From contig DATAOC010000019.1 of NCBI GenBank assembly GCA_036265915.1, forward strand, positions 1-64,000: 64,000 nucleotides of DNA. The letters run 5' to 3'. This document shows positions 28,024 through 35,985 of this stretch, piece by piece. This DNA is from AR12 sp036265915 (GTDB taxonomy: Bacteria > Methylomirabilota > Methylomirabilia > Rokubacteriales > CSP1-6). The position numbers were made by a program, and so were the translations under genes. The notes beneath the pieces were generated by a model. It had not been told where the DNA came from, made no database searches, and saw only the letters and a program-made list of their open reading frames with translations. Each line of letters begins with the position of its first letter. Positions within the stretch are counted from its first letter, which is position 1.

Positions 28024-28460
28024 TGGCCGAATACATTCCGAGTCCGAGAGACTGGGTGCGCGAGCAGGTGGACCTCTACGAGCGGAGCGGCGGCACGCAG
28101 GGCACCACGCTGCGCGACACGGGACTGCCGGTCGTCATCGTCACGCACACGGGGAACAAGACGGGCGCGATCCGCAAGACGCCGCTCATGCGGGTCAAGG
28201 ACGGCGCCAGTTACGTCCTCGTCGGCTCGGTGGGCGGCGCGCCCACGCATCCGGTGTGGGTGTACAACCTGCGCGCGAATCCCGTGATCGAGCTGCGCGA
28301 TCACGCCGTGGTACAGCGCATGCGGGTGCGCGAGGTGAACGACGAGCGTGAGCGTGCGCGCCTGTGGGCGCTCGCGGTCGCCGCGTATCCGCCGTACGCC
28401 GACTACCAGGCGCGTACGACGCGGAAGATCCCGGTCTTCGTCGCCGAGCCGACGCGCTAG
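28020..28460 (+). CDS. Deazaflavin (F420)-dependent nitroreductase family protein (Ddn-like)
   Basis: About 146 residues of the Ddn split-barrel family: VVIVTHTGNKTGAIRKTPLMRV, then VGSVGGAPTHPVWVYNLRANPVIELR and PPYADYQARTTRKIPVFVAEP, the standard motif order. Members bind reduced F420 or related flavins. Two adjacent ATGs (28020 and 28023) are possible. It overlaps the stop of the upstream exported protein and, at its 3' end, the convergent LLM gene by four bases. An F420-type LLM partner next door supports F420 use in this organism. Confidence 0.85.
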   Translation: MMAEYIPSPRDWVREQVDLYERSGGTQGTTLRDTGLPVVIVTHTGNKTGAIRKTPLMRVKDGASYVLVGSVGGAPTHPVWVYNLRANPVIELRDHAVVQRMRVREVNDERERARLWALAVAAYPPYADYQARTTRKIPVFVAEPTR

Positions 28461-29542
28461 CGACCGGGCGCGGCGCGCGCCCAGCCGCGCACGACGGGCC
28501 GGACCTCCTTGGCGTAGAGACGAAGGCCTGACTCGGCGAGCTCGAACGGGGTGCCGCCAAAGCGGAACGACGTGGCGAGCTCGAAGTCGCCGACGAGCGC
28601 CCGCCGCTCCTCCAGCTTGCGCAGGATCCGATCGGGCGTGCCCCACACGGCCGCCTCCATGAACGCGGAGACGATGCCGTCCATGCCGATCTCGCGCGCC
28701 ATCGCGATCTTCTGGGCGTAGGCGTCGTAGCCTTTGACCGTGCTGAAGTGTGGTCCGAGCAGCTCGTAGTGATAGAAGTTGCTCTCCACGAACTTGCCCA
28801 TGTACTGCCTGGCCAGGGCTTCCGCGCCGTCGAGCGTCGGCGTGCACACGCAGAAGTCGGCGAGGAGCGGCGCGTGCGCCTCGGCGCCATGCAGCGCGCG
28901 CACCAGCTCGCGGTGCTTCTGGATGGCCGGCATGCGCAGCGGCCACGGCCGGTCCGCGAACATCACCATGTGCGCGTGGAGCCGCGCCGCCGACACCACC
29001 GAGTCGTCCGACGAGGCGACCGCGTACACACGGCCGTCGAAGCTGCGCGTGGGGCGGGGTCGGATCTCGATCGTCGGCTGCCGATAGAACGGCCCGTCGC
29101 CCTCCATCACTCCGGTACGCAGTCCGCGCAGGATCATGTGGGCGGCTTCGTCGAAGCGCTCGCGCGACTCGTCCATCGTGCCCCGAAACGCCTCGAACTC
29201 GCGCCGCGCCAGACCGCGGCCGATCCCGAGCCGCAGGCGGCCGCGGCTCAGATGGTCGAGGACGGACACCTGCTCGGCCACGCGCAGCGGATCGTGCCAG
29301 GGCAGGATGACCGCCGCCGTGCCGAGGTCGACGTCCGGGCAGGCGGCCGCGAGGTAGGACATGAGCTGAAGGTTGTCGGGACAGAAGGAGTAGTCGTTGA
29401 AATGGTGCTCCACGGACCACAGCACGTCGAATCCGAGGTCGGCGGCCAGGCGCGCCAGACGCAGCTCCTCGTCCCAGACCTGCGCGTCGGAGACATTGCT
29501 CCATCCGTAGCTCGAGAAGATCATCTGCAGACCGACGTCCAT
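28457..29542 (-). CDS. LLM-class oxidoreductase (luciferase-like, possibly F420-dependent)
   Basis: A 361-residue LLM TIM-barrel protein: VGLQMIFSSYGWSNVSDAQ at the start, then FDVLWSVEHHFNDYSFCPDN and HDPLRVAEQVSVLDHLSRGRLRLGIGRGLARREFE, the typical family core. I chose ATG 29542, the start of homologous sequence. It overlaps the Ddn-type gene by four bases in a convergent arrangement. This is the second LLM protein in the window besides the one at 13455. Substrate unknown. Confidence 0.85.
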   Translation of the reverse strand: MDVGLQMIFSSYGWSNVSDAQVWDEELRLARLAADLGFDVLWSVEHHFNDYSFCPDNLQLMSYLAAACPDVDLGTAAVILPWHDPLRVAEQVSVLDHLSRGRLRLGIGRGLARREFEAFRGTMDESRERFDEAAHMILRGLRTGVMEGDGPFYRQPTIEIRPRPTRSFDGRVYAVASSDDSVVSAARLHAHMVMFADRPWPLRMPAIQKHRELVRALHGAEAHAPLLADFCVCTPTLDGAEALARQYMGKFVESNFYHYELLGPHFSTVKGYDAYAQKIAMAREIGMDGIVSAFMEAAVWGTPDRILRKLEERRALVGDFELATSFRFGGTPFELAESGLRLYAKEVRPVVRGWARAAPGR

Positions 29543-29712
29543 CGCCGCCTCCCGGAAAGGTCGCGTGATGATTTCACGTCTTCCTTCCGGCGGCAACCGC
29601 GCTGCAGCGGGCGCCGCGCCGGCGCGCGTGGCAGTTGCTGCCGCTCGGCGGCGGCGTATGCTCGCAGATGGGGGGAGACACCACCACCACAGCGCAGCAA
29701 AGGAAGTGCATC

Positions 29713-30291
29713 ATGGCCAACGAGCAGAGCAAGGGTCAGGCAGATCGTTCGACGGAGCGCCAGGGCGGCGCCATCGCGCGCGGCGGCGAGCAGCGCATGG
29801 CCAGCCGGCAGTATCAGGATCCGTTCTCGCTGTTCGAGCACCTGTTCAACCGGATGTCGCGCGACTTCTTCGGCTCATCGCTGCTGGGCGGCTTCGGAGC
29901 CGGGTCGAGCGGCGAGTGGTCCGGCGGCGAGCCGATGGCCCGCGTGCCGCGCGTGCAGATGCGCGACGCCGGCGACGCGCTGGAGGTCTGCGCCGAGATG
30001 CCCGGGATCGATCCCAAGAACATCTCGGTCCGCCTGGATCAGGACATGCTCACGATCAGCGGGGAGGAGCGCGCCGAGGAAGGCAAGGACGATTCACGGA
30101 CGCAACGCTACAGCAGCTTCTATCGCGAGCTCATGCTGCCGGAGAGCGTCGACACCGAGAATCCCGAGGCGTCGTACCGCAACGGCATGCTGACCATCCG
30201 ATTCCGCCGGAAGGCGGCGCGCGCGAGCGCGCGCGAGATCCCGATCCGCAGCGAGCACGGCGGCGAGCAGGGTCAGACGCGCGCCGCCTGA
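29713..30291 (+). CDS. Small heat-shock protein, Hsp20/alpha-crystallin family
   Basis: A 192-residue protein with a disordered, Gln/Gly-rich N-terminus and an alpha-crystallin domain (about 75-175): VPRVQMRDAGDALEVCAEMPGI, then LTISGEERAEE, SFYRELMLPESVD and NGMLTIRFRRK. It holds unfolding proteins in a refoldable state in the cytoplasm. Start ATG 29713 follows an AGGAAG ribosome site; earlier in-frame codons have no support. It fits with the stress genes seen further right. Confidence 0.88.
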   Translation: MANEQSKGQADRSTERQGGAIARGGEQRMASRQYQDPFSLFEHLFNRMSRDFFGSSLLGGFGAGSSGEWSGGEPMARVPRVQMRDAGDALEVCAEMPGIDPKNISVRLDQDMLTISGEERAEEGKDDSRTQRYSSFYRELMLPESVDTENPEASYRNGMLTIRFRRKAARASAREIPIRSEHGGEQGQTRAA

Positions 30292-30310
30292 CCTGAAGCT
30301 GTCGACACCG

Positions 30311-30353
30311 CGGCGGCGCGTGGGGTCAGGTGTGAGGACGCCACGCGCCGCCG
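30311..30353. terminator. Bidirectional hairpin terminator
   Basis: A 13-bp perfect inverted repeat (30311-30323 with 30341-30353) with a 17-base loop lies between the convergent Hsp20 stop (30291) and the MBL-fold gene stop (30370). GC-rich stem, no clear T run. Confidence 0.6.
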
Positions 30354-30369
30354 TCGCGCGCGTCGACCC

Positions 30370-31194
30370 TCAGTCGTAGAACTCGGGCGAGTGCTTCTGG
30401 GCCGCGCTCTGCCGCTCGTCGTGATTGATCCACAGCTGGGCGTGCTTCTCGGCCATCACGTCGGCGATCCGCTTGAACGAGGCCTGGGTCTGCTCCGCGC
30501 TGGTATTCATCGACGGCACCCGCCGGTGGTCCCAGTTGTCCTTGAAATGTACGGCATCGCCGCTCAGGACGACCCATCCGGTCTTCGGCAGATGCACCAG
30601 CAGCGACTGGTGTCCGGGCGTGTGGCCCGGCGTGGAAATGATCCGCACGCTGCCGTCGCCGAACACGTCGAGGTCGCCGTCGAGCTTGCGCATCGGCCGC
30701 TCGAGCTTGAATGGCGGCCGCTTGTCGGGCGCAAACGCGCAGCCGACCTCCGCGCTCTGGATCAGGAGCGTCGACTCGGGAAACAGGTCGACGTTGCCGA
30801 CGTGGTCGCCGTGCGTGTGCGAGACGGCGACGAAGCGCACGTCCGACGGCTTCACGCCGACCTCCGCGAGCTGCGCGGCCAGCGTCTTCGCCCGCGTCGC
30901 CGTGCCGACCGGCGTCTTCACCTCGTTGCCGGCCACGGCGTCGGGATAGCCGGTGTCCCAGAGCAGCCACTCGCCGCCGTGCCGGATCAGGTAGCAGTTG
31001 TCCGACAGCTCGATGGGCTTGCCGACGTTGACGCCGGGCGACCAGCGCGACTGGTCGCCCGCGGCATTGTGGCCGCAGTCCATGACGTAGAGACGGTCGG
31101 CGGCGCCGGGCTGGGCGAGGGCGCCCGAGACCGCCAGGCCGACGAGGGCGACGGCGATCAGCGACAGACGTGTGATGCGCGCGCGTATCTGCAT
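30370..31194 (-). CDS. Exported MBL-fold hydrolase, N-acyl-homoserine lactonase-like
   Basis: A 274-residue metallo-beta-lactamase fold protein. The dinuclear metal motif H126-x-H128-x-D130-H131 (SHTHGDH) is intact, as are TPGHTPGHQSLLV, LSGDAVHF and the C-terminal WINHDE His. The overall pattern (YVMDCG, CYLIRHGGEWLLWDTGYP) matches the AHL-lactonase group. The N-terminus is a Sec signal peptide (about residues 1-27), unusual for cytosolic AiiA-type lactonases. It is the last gene of the amino-acid ABC operon, 34 bases after a permease. AHL activity is a guess from family resemblance. Confidence 0.8.
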   Translation of the reverse strand: MQIRARITRLSLIAVALVGLAVSGALAQPGAADRLYVMDCGHNAAGDQSRWSPGVNVGKPIELSDNCYLIRHGGEWLLWDTGYPDAVAGNEVKTPVGTATRAKTLAAQLAEVGVKPSDVRFVAVSHTHGDHVGNVDLFPESTLLIQSAEVGCAFAPDKRPPFKLERPMRKLDGDLDVFGDGSVRIISTPGHTPGHQSLLVHLPKTGWVVLSGDAVHFKDNWDHRRVPSMNTSAEQTQASFKRIADVMAEKHAQLWINHDERQSAAQKHSPEFYD

Positions 31195-31228
31195 GGGTTC
31201 CTCCGCGATCCGGGTCGTTGCACTACGC

Positions 31229-31891
31229 CTACCGCGCGGCGAGCGCGCGATTCTCCAGACGGCTCAGCAGCCGCACCACCGGCCACAGCATGAGGAAGTA
31301 GATGATGGCCGCCACCACGATGGGAGTCGGACTGTAGGTGAGACTTTGCGCCTGGCGCGCCTGGTAGAGGAGCTCTGGCACCGCCACCACGCTGCCGAGC
31401 GACGTGAGCTTCACCACTTCGAGCGTGTTCGAAAGCAGGTCCGGGAGCACGTTGCGCACGGCCTGTGGCAGCACGACATACGTCATCGCCTGGAGCCGGG
31501 AAAGGCCGGTGGACCGTGCGGCCTCCACCTGGCCGGCCGGCACGGAATCGATCCCCGCTCGCAGGATCTCGCCGTAGTACGCCCCGGTGTTCAGGAAGAA
31601 CGCGATGGCCACACAGACGAAGCCGCCGAGCTCGAGCCCGGCAAACGGCAGCCCGGCGAACAGCAGGATGAGCAGCACGAGGGGTGGGAACGCGCGGAAG
31701 AAATCGACCCAGGCCATGAGCGGCCAGCGCACGGCCGGATGCTTCACGCTCGCGAGCAGCGCCAGGATCAGGCCGCCGAGGAGGCCCAGCGGCACCACGA
31801 GCAGCGACAGGAGGATCGTGTTGCGCAGCCCGGCCAGCACGATCGGCCACGACGCCACGACGATCTCGCGGTTGAAGAATGTCTGGATCAT
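31229..31891 (-). CDS. Polar amino acid ABC transporter, permease 2 (GlnP/HisM-type)
   Basis: A 220-residue permease with five or so membrane spans and the HisMQ EAA loop (GQVEAARSTGLSRLQAMTYVVLPQAVRNVLPDLL). The ATG at 31891 overlaps the stop of permease 1 by four bases. I discarded a longer upstream frame that only reads over permease 1. Part of the operon SBP, ATPase, permease 1, permease 2, MBL hydrolase. Confidence 0.87.
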   Translation of the reverse strand: MIQTFFNREIVVASWPIVLAGLRNTILLSLLVVPLGLLGGLILALLASVKHPAVRWPLMAWVDFFRAFPPLVLLILLFAGLPFAGLELGGFVCVAIAFFLNTGAYYGEILRAGIDSVPAGQVEAARSTGLSRLQAMTYVVLPQAVRNVLPDLLSNTLEVVKLTSLGSVVAVPELLYQARQAQSLTYSPTPIVVAAIIYFLMLWPVVRLLSRLENRALAAR

Positions 31892-32568
31892 CGCTTCCAC
31901 GCGAACCGCGTCTCGATCCAGCGCCCCGCCACCACGACCGGAAAGAACAGGACCAGGTAGGCGGCGGCGCCGAGCATCAGCGGCGAGGGGTTGTAGGAGT
32001 TCGACATGGCCGAGCTCGCCTGCCCGAGGATCTCCGTGACCGCGACCACGGTGCCGAGCGCGGTACCCTTCGTGATCGCGATGGTGCGGTTGGTCAGCGG
32101 GGGAATGGTCAGCCGCAGCGCCTGCGGCAGCACGACGCTGAGCAGTGCCTGCCGGAACGACAGGCCGGTGGAGCGGGCCGCTTCCCACTGGCCTTTCGGG
32201 ACCGACGTGATGCCGGCCCAGAAGATCTCCTCCGAGAACGCCATGAGGACCAGCGCGAGCGACAGCCACGTCGACACGAACCCGGAGGGCGACAGCTCGA
32301 TGCTCGGCAGGCCGAAATACACGAGGACGATGACGACGAGGGGCGGCAGCGAGCGGAACAGGTCGACGACGCCGACGATGAGCCAGGTCAGCGGGCGAAC
32401 GCCGAGGCTACGGAGCAGCGCCAGCACGAGCCCGGCCACGATGCCGGTGACGACGACGAGTGCCGCCAGCTCGATGGTCACCACCACGCCGGCCAGGATG
32501 TCGGGCAGATACCGCGCCATGACCGGGCCGTTGAAGAACGTCTCGGTGAAGCGGCTCCAGCTCGACAT
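31888..32568 (-). CDS. Polar amino acid ABC transporter, permease 1 (GlnP/HisQ-type)
   Basis: A 226-residue inner-membrane permease with the HisMQ family EAA motif (GQWEAARSTGLSFRQALLSVVLPQALRLTIPPLTN) and hydrophobic spans throughout. It pairs with permease 2 as a heterodimer. It is 25 bases downstream of the ATPase gene stop and overlaps permease 2 by four bases. Confidence 0.87.
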   Translation of the reverse strand: MSSWSRFTETFFNGPVMARYLPDILAGVVVTIELAALVVVTGIVAGLVLALLRSLGVRPLTWLIVGVVDLFRSLPPLVVIVLVYFGLPSIELSPSGFVSTWLSLALVLMAFSEEIFWAGITSVPKGQWEAARSTGLSFRQALLSVVLPQALRLTIPPLTNRTIAITKGTALGTVVAVTEILGQASSAMSNSYNPSPLMLGAAAYLVLFFPVVVAGRWIETRFAWKR

Positions 32569-32593
32569 GGCGCCTGGTGCGATGAGCCGCCGG

Positions 32594-33334
32594 TCAGTGC
32601 CGCTGGATCTGACTGATGAAGGCGCGGGTGCGATCGTGAACGGGGCGCTCGAAGATCACCGCGGGCGGGCCCTGCTCGACGATGACGCCGCCGTCCATGA
32701 ACAGGACGCGATCGGCGGCCTTGCGCGCGAAGCCCATCTCGTGGCTGACGACGAGCATGGTCATGCCGCTCTCGCGCAGCGAGCGCATGACCGCCAGCAC
32801 CGAGCCGACCAGCTCGGGGTCGAGCGCGCTGGTGGGCTCGTCGAACAGCATCACGCGCGGCTCGAGCGCGATCGCGCGCGCGATGGCGACGCGCTGCTGC
32901 TGGCCGCCCGAGAGCTCGCCCGGCATGTGGCCGGCGCGATCGGCGAGCCCCACCCGCTCGAGGGCCGCCTTGCCGAGCGCCTCCGCCTCGGCCCGTGACT
33001 TGCCCGCCACCTTGCGCAGCGCGAGCGTGACGTTACCGAGCGCCGTCATGTGCGGATAGAGATTGAACGACTGGAACACCATGCCGATGCGCTGCCGAGC
33101 CTGATTCAGATCGGTCCGCGGGGCCAGCATGTCGATGCCGTCGACCACCACGCTGCCGGATGACGGCTCCTCCAGCCGGTTGAGGCAGCGCAACAGCGTG
33201 GACTTTCCGGAGCCCGACGGTCCGATGACGAACACCAGCTCGCGCTCGGCCACGCTGAGATCGATTCCGCGCAGCACGTGCACGGCGCCGAAGTGCTTGT
33301 GCAGGCCGCGCGCCTCGACGATCGGCCGGCTCAC
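32594..33334 (-). CDS. Polar amino acid ABC transporter, ATP-binding protein (GlnQ-type)
   Basis: A 246-residue ABC ATPase with Walker A at residues 38-45 (GPSGSGKS), signature LSGGQQQR, Walker B VMLFDEP and the H-loop VSHEMGF. The closing LDPELVGSVLAVMRSL stretch is typical of the polar amino acid (GlnQ/HisP) group. It energises import of the ligand delivered by the SBP gene just upstream (9-base gap). Confidence 0.9.
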   Translation of the reverse strand: MSRPIVEARGLHKHFGAVHVLRGIDLSVAERELVFVIGPSGSGKSTLLRCLNRLEEPSSGSVVVDGIDMLAPRTDLNQARQRIGMVFQSFNLYPHMTALGNVTLALRKVAGKSRAEAEALGKAALERVGLADRAGHMPGELSGGQQQRVAIARAIALEPRVMLFDEPTSALDPELVGSVLAVMRSLRESGMTMLVVSHEMGFARKAADRVLFMDGGVIVEQGPPAVIFERPVHDRTRAFISQIQRH

Positions 33335-33343
33335 GCGCTCAGG

Positions 33344-34192
33344 TCAGTTGCAATGCAGCTCGTGCGGCGTCGGGTCGTAGCCGGGCATGCCGGGCACGCC
33401 ATAGCCCGGCGTGATGACGACCTCCAGCGCGTCGGGCGCCGGCTTGCGGCCGAACCATTTCTCGGAGAGCTTCGCGATCGTGCCGTCCTTCTTCATGCAG
33501 TCGAGCGCGTCCTGGAGCTGGGCGCGAAGCTGCGGATTGCTCTTCGGCACCGGCGCCGCCCAGTGCGCCCGCGTGTCCTTGAGCTCCAGATCGGCGACGA
33601 ACTGCGGGTTCTTCGACGCGGCGTACACGATGGTGGTGTTGCCGCCGAGCGTCGTGTACGCGCGCCCGGACAGGACGGCCTGCGTGGCATCCGGCTGCGT
33701 GTCGTAGACCTGCACCGTGAACCCGTGCTCCGTGGCTTTCGCTTTCGACAGCGTCTCGTAAGGCGTGCCCTTGTTGACGGCGACCGACTTGCCCTTGAGA
33801 TCCGCCCAGTCCTTGATGGGCGCCGAACCCTTCTTGATGCCGAACTGGTAGGCCGTCCACAGATAGCCGGCGGTGAACAGCATGTTCTCGGCGCGCTCCC
33901 TGGTGACGGTGGTCGGCGCTGCGATGAAGTCGTACCGGCCCGATTGCATGCCGGGGATGAGCGTCGAGAAGCTCACCGCGTCGATGGTGATCTCACGCTT
34001 CATGCGGCGGGCGACCTCGGTGAAGAGATCGACCTGGAATCCCTCGATGCCACCGCCGAGCTTCGGCATGGCGTGCGGCGCGAAGGTGCCGTCGACACCC
34101 GTCCTCAGCGGCGGCAGCTTGTCCTGGGCGAGCGCGGGCGCCGCGCAGAAGAGCGCGGCGAGGGCCATGGCGGCCAGGCGACGTCGGATCAT
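33344..34192 (-). CDS. Polar amino acid ABC transporter, periplasmic substrate-binding protein
   Basis: A 282-residue SBP_bac_3 protein with a Sec signal (MIRRRLAAMALAALFCAAPALA, cleavage near 22). The mature part has the family strands LRTGVDGTFAPHAM, GFQVDLFTEVARRM and DLKGKSVAVNKGTPYETL. I chose ATG 34192, where the signal begins; the frame runs further upstream without meaning. First gene of the ABC operon and probably its promoter-proximal gene. Ligand unknown. Confidence 0.85.
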   Translation of the reverse strand: MIRRRLAAMALAALFCAAPALAQDKLPPLRTGVDGTFAPHAMPKLGGGIEGFQVDLFTEVARRMKREITIDAVSFSTLIPGMQSGRYDFIAAPTTVTRERAENMLFTAGYLWTAYQFGIKKGSAPIKDWADLKGKSVAVNKGTPYETLSKAKATEHGFTVQVYDTQPDATQAVLSGRAYTTLGGNTTIVYAASKNPQFVADLELKDTRAHWAAPVPKSNPQLRAQLQDALDCMKKDGTIAKLSEKWFGRKPAPDALEVVITPGYGVPGMPGYDPTPHELHCN

Positions 34193-34301
34193 GATGAGCC
34201 TCCCGTGCCGGGCCCCCTGCTCGGGGCCGGCAAACCGGCCGATCCTGTCAGAGCGCGCGCGACAAGTCAAACGCGGCAGCCGCTGAGGTATCTTGTCCTG
34301 G

Positions 34302-35192
34302 ATGAAGGCGGCGCTCCCGCTGCTCCGGGTCGACACGGCTGGCGCGCCGAGCGCGCCATTCACCGGGCTCACGGCGCTGTGGATCCAGCTCACGGGGACG
34401 TGGTGCAACCTCGAATGCACGCACTGCCTGAACGCGAGCGGGCCGAAGGCGCCGTGGCTGGAGCCGCTCGACACGGAGACGGTGCGGGCGGCGTTGGCCG
34501 ACGCCGAGCGCCTCGCGGTGAAGGAGGTCTACTTCACCGGCGGTGAGCCGTTCCTGCACAAGGATGTGCTCTCGCTGGTCGAGCTGAGCCTGTCCTGTGC
34601 GCCGACCACCGTGCTGACCAACGGGACCGTCATCAACGAGGCGATGGCCGATGCGCTCGCGCGCCTGGCCCGGGCGGCGATGTACTCGCTGGAGCTGCGC
34701 GTCAGCCTCGACCACGTCGATCCTGAGCTCAACGACCGGATCCGCGGCCGCGGCGCCTGGGCCAAGGCCGTGCGCGCCATACGGCTGCTCAGCGATCGCG
34801 GTCTTGTGCCGATCGTGACGGCGACCGAGATCGTCTCGGCCGAGCCGGACGGCGGTGGCATGTATGCTCGCTTCCGCGACTTCCTGCGGGCGCACGGGGT
34901 GTCCAAGCCGCGTCTGAAGATCATGCCCGTGTTCGCCGTCGGCCGATTGCAAGCGCGCGGCGGCGAGCGGCTGACCGAGGACGCACTGGACGGGTTCGAC
35001 CGCACGCAGCTGCAGTGCGCGGAGACGCGCGTGGTCGCCTCCGGCGGCGTCTACGCCTGCCCGATCCTCGCCGGCTTGCCCGAGGCCCGCCTGTCCACGG
35101 GAAACCTCGAGGCGTCCTTCCGGCCGGCGGCGCTCTATCATCCGGCGTGCGTGACGTGCCATCGGACGGGGATGACGTGCAGGAACGCCTGA
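34302..35192 (+). CDS. Radical SAM protein with SPASM-like C-terminal cysteines
   Basis: A 296-residue protein. The radical SAM motif C35-x3-C39-x2-C42 (CNLECTHC) binds a [4Fe-4S] cluster and SAM; the GGEP motif follows in VYFTGGEPFLHKD. The C-terminus has further cysteines (CAETR, YACPIL, CVTCHRTGMTC) in a SPASM-like arrangement for an auxiliary cluster. It uses 5'-deoxyadenosyl radical chemistry, often on peptides or sugars. First gene of an eight-gene block on the plus strand; an in-frame TTG nine bases earlier is an alternative start. It overlaps the metallophosphoesterase gene. Substrate unknown. Confidence 0.88.
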   Translation: MKAALPLLRVDTAGAPSAPFTGLTALWIQLTGTWCNLECTHCLNASGPKAPWLEPLDTETVRAALADAERLAVKEVYFTGGEPFLHKDVLSLVELSLSCAPTTVLTNGTVINEAMADALARLARAAMYSLELRVSLDHVDPELNDRIRGRGAWAKAVRAIRLLSDRGLVPIVTATEIVSAEPDGGGMYARFRDFLRAHGVSKPRLKIMPVFAVGRLQARGGERLTEDALDGFDRTQLQCAETRVVASGGVYACPILAGLPEARLSTGNLEASFRPAALYHPACVTCHRTGMTCRNA

Positions 35193-35977
35193 GCGAGTAC
35201 CGGCGCATCGCGGTCTTCGGCGGCGTCTACAGCAACGCGCCGGCGCTGCACGCGACCCTCGAGGACGTTCGACGACGCGACGTCGACGCGGTGTTCTGCC
35301 TCGGCGACCTCGGCGGCTTCGGTCCCCATCCGGATCGCATCTATCCGCTGCTGCGCGACGCGGGCGTGCACGTGCTCCAGGGCAACTACGACGAGTCGCT
35401 CGCCCAGGGCCGGACCGATTGCGGCTGCGGCTACACCGACCCGCGTGACAATCACTTCGCGCGCATCAGCTACGAGTACACGTTCTCCCGCACGTCGGCC
35501 GAGCATCGCGCCTGGCTGGGCACGCTGCCGCGCGAGCGCCGCGTGCGGCTCGGGCCGCACCGCCTCGCGATGTGCCACGGCTCGCCGCGCGTGATCAACG
35601 AGTTTCTGTGGGAGTCGAGCACGCCCTCGACGCTGCTGCGCGCGTTCCTGGCGCAACGCGACGCGGACGCGCTGCTGTGCACGCATACGGGCATCAAGTG
35701 GCATCGCGCGCTCGGCGGCGGCGCGCATGCGGTGAACGTGGGCGTGATCGGCCGCCCGGAGAACGACGGCACCACGAATGTCTGGTACACGATCCTCACC
35801 GCCGTGCCGGAGCTCGAGGTCGAATTCGTGCCCGTGCACTACGACACCGAAGGCCTCGCGCGCGACATGGAGGCCGAGGCCCTGCCGCCCGAGTTCGTCG
35901 AGACGATCCGGACGGGATGGTGGACGACGTGTCTGGAGAACCTTCCCGCCAGAGAGCGGGCGCGCGGGAAGTTCTGA
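35177..35977 (+). CDS. Metallophosphoesterase-like protein lacking the usual first D-x-H motif
   Basis: About 266 residues with the calcineurin-like order of motifs: GD at 43-44 (CLGDLGGFGPHP), GNYD at 69-72, CHGSPR and CTHTG. The first motif, normally D-x-H in a DIHSN-type turn, reads G-V-Y (GGVYSN at 15-20), so two metal ligands are missing or replaced. Activity may be changed. I chose GTG 35177 with GGGG upstream, overlapping the radical SAM gene; GTG 35156 is an alternative. The next gene starts nine bases after its stop. In this cluster it may dephosphorylate or bind an intermediate. Confidence 0.75.
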   Translation: MQERLSEYRRIAVFGGVYSNAPALHATLEDVRRRDVDAVFCLGDLGGFGPHPDRIYPLLRDAGVHVLQGNYDESLAQGRTDCGCGYTDPRDNHFARISYEYTFSRTSAEHRAWLGTLPRERRVRLGPHRLAMCHGSPRVINEFLWESSTPSTLLRAFLAQRDADALLCTHTGIKWHRALGGGAHAVNVGVIGRPENDGTTNVWYTILTAVPELEVEFVPVHYDTEGLARDMEAEALPPEFVETIRTGWWTTCLENLPARERARGKF

Positions 35978-35985
35978 GCCAGCGC

